From Pseudomonas sp. GGS8 (lineage in GTDB: Bacteria > Pseudomonadota > Gammaproteobacteria > Pseudomonadales > Pseudomonadaceae): a stretch of DNA of 64,000 nt. Where the stretch lies: the NCBI RefSeq assembly GCF_024168645.1, contig NZ_JALJWF010000001.1:2471001-2535000 (forward strand), written 5' to 3'. Position numbers and translations under genes: made by a program. Of this stretch, positions 9,071-17,330 are shown piece by piece. How positions within the stretch are numbered: position 1 is the first letter of the stretch; the number at the start of each line of letters is the position of its first letter. The notes under the pieces were generated by a model. That model did not search any database and was not told the origin of the DNA. It was given only the letters and a program-made list of their open reading frames with translations.

Positions 9071-9715
9071 ATGAAGAACATGTCTGCGACTCTGCGAGAC
9101 TACGCACTGCAGATTGCCAATCACGAAATGGGGCATTACGTCGTGGCCCGAGCCCTGGGTTTTGAAACGGGTGATGTGACCCTGAAAGTGACCATGGGCT
9201 TGACGCACCATGGCGGGGCTTCCATTACCTTGACGCGGTCCATTTCGTCGCTCGACGCCATGAAGGAACATCTGGAAGCCCGGATGATGGTCCTCTACGC
9301 CGGCGCCATGGCGCAGACATTGCCCACAAAGCACTCGCCCGAGAAACTCGTCGATAAGTCGAAAGCGGCAGCCATCCTGAAAGGAGAGTTTGGAGCGGAA
9401 CAGGATCACGCAAAAATAAGGGAGTTGCGGTACTTGCTTCGAAACATCGCCTATCCCGATACGGACCCTGCGGCGTCCGACCGCATCATTTCTGAGCTGA
9501 CAGACATTAATGATCGTTTGTGGTTGCGGACTCAACAAATCGTCGAGGCATTGGCCGATACGATTACTGGACTGGCAGGGCTTCTGGTGGAGCGCATGGT
9601 CATTGTGGAGCAGTGGGGGCGGCCGGCGGATACGTATGAGGTTGTGTTGACGGGGGAAGTGCTTGAGCGGCTGGGGCCAGTGCAGGCGATTCCAACGTTA
9701 AGTGTTTGGGTTTAA
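9071..9715 (+). CDS. Stand-alone FtsH-peptidase-like (M41-like) putative zinc protease
   Basis: The 214-residue protein has HEMGH at residues 18-22, in the context IANHEMGHYVVARALG, which resembles the zinc site of the FtsH peptidase domain (HExGH followed by a hydrophobic helix). A second part, EARMMVLYAGAMAQTLP, resembles the helix after the active site. There is no AAA ATPase domain and no membrane segment, so this is a soluble lone peptidase-like domain. ATG 9071 is chosen because AGGTGA lies 5 bases upstream; GTG 9062 is less likely. Its third metal ligand and its substrate are unknown. It belongs to the accessory patch near the tRNA. Confidence 0.7.
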   Translation: MKNMSATLRDYALQIANHEMGHYVVARALGFETGDVTLKVTMGLTHHGGASITLTRSISSLDAMKEHLEARMMVLYAGAMAQTLPTKHSPEKLVDKSKAAAILKGEFGAEQDHAKIRELRYLLRNIAYPDTDPAASDRIISELTDINDRLWLRTQQIVEALADTITGLAGLLVERMVIVEQWGRPADTYEVVLTGEVLERLGPVQAIPTLSVWV

Positions 9716-9744
9716 GCATCCGAACGCCCGACCACGATCAGGAA

Positions 9745-9768
9745 GCCCCGAAAAATCGGGGCGTGTTT
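9745..9768. terminator. Hairpin terminator between convergent genes
   Basis: The stem GCCCCGA (9745-9751) pairs with TCGGGGC (9756-9762) around an AAAA loop and is followed by GTGTTTG on the plus strand. It lies between the M41-like gene and the convergent DUF3077 gene and may serve both. The T tract is weak. Confidence 0.6.
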
Positions 9769-9785
9769 GAAGGAATGAGCAGGCG

Positions 9786-10082
9786 CTATTCTTCGGACTC
9801 CGTCGCTGTCCGGGCAGGTCGCGGTGTCAGCACTTTCACCACATCATCAGTCACCGCTTTGCTCATCGACGTCAGGTAATGTGCGGCCCAGGCGTGGCGG
9901 TCGGTGTCTTTTGCGTAGGCTGCGTCCTCGGCAAATGATTTGGCGAGGGATAGCAGGTCGGAGGCTTGAGTCAATGCGTCGACGATGGGGACGCCCGCGC
10001 TGACGTGGAACAGTGGCTGATCCGAGTGGTATATGAACGGCGTGAAGCCGATGGTTTTCAGTTCTGCAGTTGTTTTACTCAT
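9786..10082 (-). CDS. DUF3077 family protein
   Basis: This 98-residue protein fits the small Pseudomonas family DUF3077: the conserved core LFHVSAGVPIVDALTQASDLL is followed by a helical part with WAAHYLTSMSKAVTDD. The function of the family is not known to me; no signal peptide, membrane segment or catalytic motif is visible. ATG 10082 has an AGGAGC ribosome binding site 6 bases upstream, but that site is one arm of a hairpin. The start overlaps the stop of an upstream open frame by 8 bases (ATGAGTAA), which points to coupled translation. Confidence 0.75.
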   Translation of the reverse strand: MSKTTAELKTIGFTPFIYHSDQPLFHVSAGVPIVDALTQASDLLSLAKSFAEDAAYAKDTDRHAWAAHYLTSMSKAVTDDVVKVLTPRPARTATESEE

Positions 10083-10377
10083 TGTTGCGCTCCTTAACTT
10101 GAGGAGCTACCGCATTCGTTACCACACGAATGGGTGGCAGCTGTACGCAGGGAGGTAAACCGGGAGCCAAGGAACCGGCAGACCCGAAGGTCTCCCACGC
10201 ACAGCCGCCATAACACAGGATTGCAGGCGAAAAAAACGCCTGAAGTCGTGATGGGGGCGCTGATGCGCTTAGCCTCGCCGGGTTACCACACCCGATCGCT
10301 ACATTGGCAGCGACGTCCGGAGAGTATCCCGTCGAAGAAAAGCCCAACAAGGCGGCAAAGTGCCCAAATGCGCCCAT
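10075..10377 (-). CDS. Possible 100-codon upstream frame coupled to DUF3077 gene
   Basis: An open frame of 100 codons covers the whole structured leader and ends inside the DUF3077 start (ATGAGTAA overlap). The predicted peptide (starts MGAFGHFAALLGF, ends VKERNNE) has no family that I recognise and looks low in normal protein features. Its start at 10377 has no good ribosome binding site. It may be a translated leader that opens the hairpin over the DUF3077 ribosome binding site, or it may be an open frame by chance in structured GC-rich RNA. I keep it as a candidate because of the precise overlap. Confidence 0.3.
   Translation of the reverse strand: MGAFGHFAALLGFSSTGYSPDVAANVAIGCGNPARLSASAPPSRLQAFFSPAILCYGGCAWETFGSAGSLAPGLPPCVQLPPIRVVTNAVAPQVKERNNE
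10083..10377 (-). promoter_or_regulatory. Highly structured leader of the DUF3077 gene
   Basis: Seven perfect short hairpins lie in a row on the minus-strand transcript: TCGCT/AGCGA near 10312-10295; CGGGT/ACCCG at 10294-10279; GCGC/GCGC at 10268-10257; CAGGCG/CGCCTG around seven T's at 10242-10224; AGACC-TTCG-GGTCT near 10190; CATTCGT/ACGAATG at 10132-10113; and GCTCCT/AGGAGC at 10107-10089. Two of them have the same loop GTGGTA, and the last contains the ribosome binding site. The density of structure suggests a regulatory RNA leader; its ligand or partner is not known. Confidence 0.6.
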
Positions 10378-10638
10378 TACGCAATTCTCGGAGTTTGCCT
10401 ACAAGGTAAGGGGGCGTCATCCGATATTGCTAACTCGCGAAAGAAAATTTAAATGGTGGACACAAAAAGTTCACACAAACGTAAACCAGCAGGGCTTCTC
10501 GGTCAGTCTGAGCATCTCATTGGCCCCTGTCTCCATTGCGATCATCGGGAACACCGCCGTGCAATGGGCTGATAGTCCATTACTACGGGCATGGTAGGAT
10601 CCTCGACCAAAATTTTTTTGTCTGGATGGCTATAGAAA
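10378..10638. other. Gap between DUF3077 leader and TumE-like gene
   Basis: The 261 bases include an AT-rich stretch around 10438-10490 that may hold promoters in either direction. An open frame at 10304-10597 on the plus strand has no recognisable product and overlaps the structured leader; I do not call it a gene. No repeat of the tRNA 3' end was found here. Confidence 0.4.
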
Positions 10639-10953
10639 ATGGCAAAGCCGCCAAAAACCACAAAAATATCGGAAAGATCGGTCATTCCAGAAAAGAAAGG
10701 AAATGGACAAATCAGATTTGAAGTGGTCCAAGATGAAACGGGTAAGGTTCTGACCTACAGCATGGCTTACATCAATCCGCGAGTGTACTCAGGCGACAAT
10801 GGCCGAGTGGTGGGCTACGATAACGCCCATGGGTACGACCATAGACACTACATGGGTACCATCGAAGCTGTTGACTTCATTTCAATTGAAGACACGTTTA
10901 GCCGATTCGAAGCCGAATGGCAGCAATACCTCGAAAAGAGGAAGGCAAAATGA
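10639..10953 (+). CDS. TumE/DUF6516-like putative toxin
   Basis: The 104-residue protein carries YDNAHGYDHRHY at residues 60-71. This resembles the YDN...GK-DHRH signature of TumE-type (DUF6516) toxins, which are usually encoded beside a DNA-binding antitoxin. The C-terminus is a helical FEAEWQQYLEKRKAK tail. Its codons are visibly richer in A and T than those of neighbours, which suggests transfer. The stop overlaps the next start as ATGA. The weak ribosome binding site is GGATGG. Toxin activity is inferred from the motif and the two-gene layout; no nuclease triad can be assigned from sequence. Confidence 0.6.
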   Translation: MAKPPKTTKISERSVIPEKKGNGQIRFEVVQDETGKVLTYSMAYINPRVYSGDNGRVVGYDNAHGYDHRHYMGTIEAVDFISIEDTFSRFEAEWQQYLEKRKAK

Positions 10954-11336
10954 GCAAAACCGTACAAGTTGAGACTGAAGAGGACTTCTTCACACGTATG
11001 CGCAAGCTTTCCGGGCAAATCGACCGGAACGAAATTTTTGGCGATTACGAGAACGTTAGCTTCCAGGATGCCGGTGAAATGCGGGCCTATCTGAGCGAAG
11101 AGAAAGCCAGAGAAGAGAAGGCGAAGAAGCTAGTCGCTAGGCCAAATAGTTTTGCCCAGTACGCAGCTGGCATCTTTCTCGATAGGAAGTCCGGAAGATT
11201 TGTCGCTATGGCCAAGCACGCGCTGAAAACAGAAGGTGCTTTTGTCGCCGCGTCTGACAAGGGAGAGGCGCGAGTTGTTGTCTGCAAGAAGGGCTTGCTT
11301 AAACGTAAGACTGGCCCTAGAGCTAAGCGCGCCTAG
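10950..11336 (+). CDS. Partner of TumE-like protein, candidate antitoxin
   Basis: The 128-residue protein starts at ATG 10950, overlapping the previous stop by 4 bases, with a strong GAGGAAGG site 5 bases upstream. The upstream in-frame ATG at 10917 is less likely. The N-terminal half (about 1-60) is acidic and helical, with VSFQDAGEMRAYLSEEKA recalling the N-terminal part of antitoxins that accompany TumE-like toxins. The C-terminal half is basic and ends KRKTGPRAKRA, and I see no helix-turn-helix there. It is therefore an unusual partner whose family I do not recognise. Confidence 0.55.
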   Translation: MSKTVQVETEEDFFTRMRKLSGQIDRNEIFGDYENVSFQDAGEMRAYLSEEKAREEKAKKLVARPNSFAQYAAGIFLDRKSGRFVAMAKHALKTEGAFVAASDKGEARVVVCKKGLLKRKTGPRAKRA

Positions 11337-11454
11337 AAAATTCATACGTCGAAGGTCCAGCTACTGGTGTGGACACTTTCGGAAGTTTTGAGGTGAGGGT
11401 GCGGTATGCACTCTCAGATACACGAAAGCCGCGCATTAGCGCGGCTTTCTTGTT
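11337..11454 (-). terminator. tRNA-Ile2 downstream region with terminator hairpin
   Basis: The stem AAAGCCGCGC/GCGCGGCTTT (about 11425-11448, ATTA loop) lies just past the tRNA 3' end. It is followed by T-rich sequence on the plus strand (CTTGTTT) and by TTTCGTGT on the minus strand, so it may end both the tRNA and the toxin operon transcripts. The rest of the interval (11337-11424) shows nothing I can name. Confidence 0.65.
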
Positions 11455-11531
11455 TGGTGGGCCCACACGGACTTGAACCGTGGACCAAAGGATTATGAGT
11501 CCTCTGCTCTAACCAACTGAGCTATAGGCCC
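11455..11531 (-). tRNA. tRNA-Ile2 (CAU anticodon)
   Basis: A 77-base cloverleaf with encoded CCA reads from 11531 to 11455. The acceptor stem is GGGCCTA/TGGGCCC, the D arm is AGCTCAGTTGGTTAGAGCA, the anticodon CAT is at 11497-11495, and the T arm is CACGG-TTCAAGT-CCGTG. C4-G69 and C5-G68 in the acceptor stem, together with GACTCATAATC around the anticodon, agree with tRNA-Ile2, whose C34 is changed to lysidine by TilS, rather than with elongator tRNA-Met. It stands between the accessory patch and rmcA. Confidence 0.9.
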
Positions 11532-11546
11532 TCAGTAGGCCGCGGA

Positions 11547-14500
11547 TTATAGCGATGGTTTCTCGGCTGTGCTATCCGAAAAATCCGATACGGCTATACG
11601 AAGAAACGTCGCGGCGAATTCGTCGGGGGAAAGCGGCAGGCTGACGATGTAGCCCTGGATCTGTTCGCAGCCTTCGGCGGTGAGGAATTGCTGCTGGGCG
11701 TGGGTCTCGACGCCTTCGGCGATGACGGTGAATTGCATGCTGCGGCCCAGGGCGATGATTGCGCGGACAATCGCCGCGTCGTGCGGGTCGTCCGGCAGGC
11801 CGCGGACGAAGGATTGGTCGATTTTGAGGATGTCCAGCGGCAGGCGTTTGAGGTAGCTCAGGGACGAATAGCCGGTGCCGAAGTCATCGATCGCCAGTTG
11901 CACGCCTAGGCGTTTGAGTTGGTGCAGGACCGCCAGCGCTTCTTCGGCCTGGCTCATGATGAAGTTTTCGGTAATCTCCAGTTGCAGAAAATCGGGTTTG
12001 AGGCAGTTGTCCTTGAGCAATTGCTCGATTCGGCCGAGCAGATTCGGCTGGCGTAATTGAGCGCCTGCCAGGTTGACCGAGAGTGGGCCGAGACACTCAT
12101 AGGCCTGATTCCACTCGTACATCTGCTGGCAGGCGGTCTCCAGTACCCAATCACCGATTTGCAGGATCATGCCGTTTTCTTCGGCCAGGGGAATGAAGTG
12201 CTCGGGGGGCACATCGCCGAAGGTCGGGTGATGCCAGCGAATCAGCGCTTCGGCGCCGACCAGCCGATGATCCTTGAGGTTGATTTTGGGCTGGTAGTAC
12301 AAAAACAGCTCATTGCGCTCGATGGCGCGTCGTAGTTCATGCTCCAGCGCCACGCGCTCGCTGGCCTGGGCGGTGAGGTCGCGGGTGTAGCTTTCAACCC
12401 GGTTACGGCCCTTGGCCTTGGAGCGATACATCGCGGCATCGGCGTTCTTGACCAGCGTGGCGACGTCGCAACCATCCCTGGGATACAGGCTGGTGCCGAT
12501 GCTGGCACTGATGAAAAACTCATGCTCACCGGCCTGGAATGGGGCCGCGAAGCAATTGAGCAGCTTGGTGGCAATGTTGTCGGCATCGCTGGCCTGTTGC
12601 AGGCCGGGGAGCAGGATGATGAATTCGTCGCCACCCAGTCGCGCCACGGTATCGATATCGCGCAACTGCTCTTTGAGGCGCACGGCGATGCCTTTGAGCA
12701 GCAGGTCGCCGACCGGGTGGCCGAGGCTGTCGTTGATGTGTTTGAAGCGGTCCAGGTCCAGGAACAACACTGCGCCCTGGCCACCGTTTTCCTGCTGGTT
12801 GTTCAGCGCGGTCAGCAGGCGGCTTTCGAACAATGTGCGGTTTGGCAGGCCGGTCAACGGATCGTGGTGCGCCTGGTAGTCGAGTTTGGCTTGCGCGTGC
12901 TTGAGGCTGGAAATGTCCGCGAATACCGCGACAAAATGGGTAATGAGTTTGTCCCGGTTGCGCACTGCGCTGATGGTCAGCCAGCTTGGGTAGAGCTCAC
13001 CGTTCTTGCGTCGGTTGGAAATCTCGCCCTGCCAATGACCTTCGGCGGTCAGTTGATGCCACATCGCCGCATAAAATGCGCTGTCGTGCAGGCCCGAGGC
13101 GAGCAGGCGAGGGGTATGGCCCAGTGCCTCGGTCTCGCTGTAGCCGGTGATTTCGGTGAAGGCACGATTGACTGCGCTGATGTGCTGTTGGGTGTCGGTG
13201 ATCAAGACACCCTCAGCGGTGCTTTCGAATACCGTGGCCGCCTGTTGCAGTTTTTCCTGCATCAGGTGCCGCTCGGTAATGTCCCGAGCGATGGTCAACA
13301 TGCAGTCTTCATCGCCGATGGGCAGCGGTCGGCTTGAAACCTCGCAGAGCCGGATCTGCCCGTCTTTGCGGCGGATGTGGCAACTGAAGTCGCGGACGAA
13401 CCCATCCCGGTGCAGCAACTCGAGCATTTGTTTGCGTTCGTTGAGATTGACCCAGATCCCCAGGTCCAGCGCCGACCGATCCACAGACATAGCGCTATTG
13501 AACCCGGTAATGCGGCTGAAACCTTCGTTGACTTCCAATAACAGCCCGTCGCTCTGCCGGGACAGCAGCAAACCGTCGGGGGAGGCATGAAAGGCCTTGG
13601 CGAATTTCTCTTCGGAGGTTTGCAGCTGTTGCTGGGTTTCCTTGAGCTGACTGATATCCCGGACGACGACCACCAATGCGGGGGTGGTGTCGAGATCGAA
13701 AGGCTCGGCGGAGATCAGGCCGGTAAACACCTGGCCATTGTTGCGGCGAAAGGGCATCTCCAGATTGCGGATGCTGCCAGCCTGCAATCGCTGCAACAAG
13801 CCGGGCCCCACGCCGGGTACGCCCCAGATGTTCAGGTCGGTGGCCGTCTGGCCTATGACGTCTTCGGCCTTGAGGCCGATCTGTTCCTCGAACGCCTCAT
13901 TGACTTCGAGCAGGCAGCCGTCAGAAAGCCGTGCAATCACCAGAATATCGGGGCATTGCTGGAATACCGAGGCGAACTTCTGTTCTGACAGGCGCAGCGC
14001 CTCTTCGGTGCGTTTGGCTTCGCTGATATCGATCATCAACCCGCGCAGGACCGGTTCACGGCCATGTTCGATCAGGCTGACGATATCTCGGACCCACAGG
14101 CAGCGGCCGTCAGCGGTGATGACCCGGTAATCGACGCTGTGATCGCGCCCGGCCGCCACTTCACGGTCGCAGAAGGCCTGGGCCCGGGTAAGGTCCGCGG
14201 GGTGGATGATGTTGCGCCAGAAGCCCGGAATCAGCCATTGGGACAGGGGGTATCCGAGGAGGTTCTGAGCGTGGGGCGATACGTAACTGTAGGTGTAATC
14301 GCTGATCTGCGCTTCCCAGGCGATGGCTGAAAGACTCTCCACCAGCCCGCGGTAATGGTATTCGCTGCTGCGCAGCTCCTGTTCCAGATCGACCCTGCGG
14401 GCAATTTCCGAGCTCAGTCGGCGGTTGATCCGGATCACCACTGCCAGCACGATCATTAGAAACAGCAGCCCTGGCAGGCCGTAAATCAGCACGTCGGACC

Positions 14501-15293
14501 AGAAGGTCCGATGATCCAGGACGTTACCGACCCAATGTTCCTGGATGGCACTGATTTCACTCGGGCTCATGTCTGCCAGGACTTTGTCCAAGATACTGAC
14601 CAGCAGCTTGTTGTTCGGGGGGACGGCCATCGCCAATTGGTAGCGGTAGGGCGTCTCGCCGCTGACGTAGAGCCCATCGAGCTTGAGCTGGCGCAGGCTC
14701 CAGACGCTGGAGGCGAGATCGCCCACGACCGCGTCTACTTCGTCGGTAGCCAGCGCTTGCAATGCCGAGCTGACATTGGGCATCGCCACCAGATTCAAGT
14801 CGGGATGCTGGGTGCGCAACAGTTCATGGGGAGCGTAGTTCTCCACCACGGCGATCTTCAGCCCGTACAGGTCTTCGAGTTTGCGCGGTTGGGGCCCACC
14901 GACGTGGGCCAGGATGACAATCGGGAAGTCGAGGTAGGGGCGGGTGAACGACAGGTAGGTCTGGCGTTCGGGGGTCGACATGATGCCCGGCAAGATGTCT
15001 AGCTTGCCTTGTTTGGCCTGTTGCAGCACTTCAGTCCAACTGACCGGTTCGATGGGCGTGAGTTTGATGGCCAGCCGTTGCCGGATGACGTTGATATAGT
15101 CTGCTGCCAGGCCCTGATAACGCCCATGATCGTCGCGAAATTCAAACGGCGGCCAGGACGCATCGACGCCCAGGCGCAATTCCGGGTGAGCCGCCAGCCA
15201 GCTACGTTCTTCGTCGGTCAGAGTCAGCGCGCCAGCCGTTGCGGTCCAAGTCATCAGCGACAGCAAAAAAAGCACGGTCGACCATCTGGGCAT
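11547..15293 (-). CDS. rmcA: RmcA-type membrane c-di-GMP protein (VFT-PAS-GGDEF-EAL)
   Basis: This 1248-residue protein has a signal peptide (residues 1-23), a periplasmic solute-binding (SBP_bac_3) domain (about 28-255), a membrane segment (about 266-288), four PAS domains (about 305-800), a GGDEF domain with intact GGDEF at 887-891 and an EAL domain with EALIR from 1015. Domain order, length and the place beside rpoD match P. aeruginosa RmcA (PA0575), which senses redox state and phenazines and mainly breaks down c-di-GMP. The intact motifs allow both diguanylate cyclase and phosphodiesterase activity; the net direction is inferred from RmcA. It starts with MPRWSTVLFLL at ATG 15293. Confidence 0.9.
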   Translation of the reverse strand: MPRWSTVLFLLSLMTWTATAGALTLTDEERSWLAAHPELRLGVDASWPPFEFRDDHGRYQGLAADYINVIRQRLAIKLTPIEPVSWTEVLQQAKQGKLDILPGIMSTPERQTYLSFTRPYLDFPIVILAHVGGPQPRKLEDLYGLKIAVVENYAPHELLRTQHPDLNLVAMPNVSSALQALATDEVDAVVGDLASSVWSLRQLKLDGLYVSGETPYRYQLAMAVPPNNKLLVSILDKVLADMSPSEISAIQEHWVGNVLDHRTFWSDVLIYGLPGLLFLMIVLAVVIRINRRLSSEIARRVDLEQELRSSEYHYRGLVESLSAIAWEAQISDYTYSYVSPHAQNLLGYPLSQWLIPGFWRNIIHPADLTRAQAFCDREVAAGRDHSVDYRVITADGRCLWVRDIVSLIEHGREPVLRGLMIDISEAKRTEEALRLSEQKFASVFQQCPDILVIARLSDGCLLEVNEAFEEQIGLKAEDVIGQTATDLNIWGVPGVGPGLLQRLQAGSIRNLEMPFRRNNGQVFTGLISAEPFDLDTTPALVVVVRDISQLKETQQQLQTSEEKFAKAFHASPDGLLLSRQSDGLLLEVNEGFSRITGFNSAMSVDRSALDLGIWVNLNERKQMLELLHRDGFVRDFSCHIRRKDGQIRLCEVSSRPLPIGDEDCMLTIARDITERHLMQEKLQQAATVFESTAEGVLITDTQQHISAVNRAFTEITGYSETEALGHTPRLLASGLHDSAFYAAMWHQLTAEGHWQGEISNRRKNGELYPSWLTISAVRNRDKLITHFVAVFADISSLKHAQAKLDYQAHHDPLTGLPNRTLFESRLLTALNNQQENGGQGAVLFLDLDRFKHINDSLGHPVGDLLLKGIAVRLKEQLRDIDTVARLGGDEFIILLPGLQQASDADNIATKLLNCFAAPFQAGEHEFFISASIGTSLYPRDGCDVATLVKNADAAMYRSKAKGRNRVESYTRDLTAQASERVALEHELRRAIERNELFLYYQPKINLKDHRLVGAEALIRWHHPTFGDVPPEHFIPLAEENGMILQIGDWVLETACQQMYEWNQAYECLGPLSVNLAGAQLRQPNLLGRIEQLLKDNCLKPDFLQLEITENFIMSQAEEALAVLHQLKRLGVQLAIDDFGTGYSSLSYLKRLPLDILKIDQSFVRGLPDDPHDAAIVRAIIALGRSMQFTVIAEGVETHAQQQFLTAEGCEQIQGYIVSLPLSPDEFAATFLRIAVSDFSDSTAEKPSL

Positions 15294-15383
15294 AACGGTC
15301 TCGTTATGGCTTAGGGGAATGTTTCGAGTGTAGACGGGCTATTCGGCGGGGGGGGCGTACGGGGCATTTAATCTGCATAAAGC

Positions 15384-15413
15384 AAAACCCCCGGCCTGGG
15401 CCGGGGGTTTTTT
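15384..15413 (-). terminator. rpoD transcription terminator
   Basis: A 9-bp stem CCCCCGGCC/GGCCGGGGG (15388-15396 and 15399-15407) is flanked by AAAA on the left and TTTTTT on the right. It lies three bases after the rpoD stop and can end transcription of the rpsU-dnaG-rpoD operon. Confidence 0.85.
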
Positions 15414-15415
15414 GA

Positions 15416-17263
<1,848 letters not shown>

Positions 17264-17330
17264 AACACCCTATCCACTGAAGGTCTTGGCGGGCAAAAAA
17301 CAAGCCGAGGATTATACCTGAGCTATGACC

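Noticed and set aside
10304..10597. Plus-strand 97-codon frame before the TumE-like gene
   Set aside because: It starts inside the structured DUF3077 leader and has no recognisable product.
11455..11531. tRNA read as elongator tRNA-Met
   Set aside because: The CAU anticodon allows it, but C4-G69 and C5-G68 and the anticodon arm fit tRNA-Ile2 better.
10639..11531. att-type repeat of the tRNA 3' end
   Set aside because: No second copy of GTTCAAGTCCGTG or the acceptor end was found in the neighbouring accessory genes.
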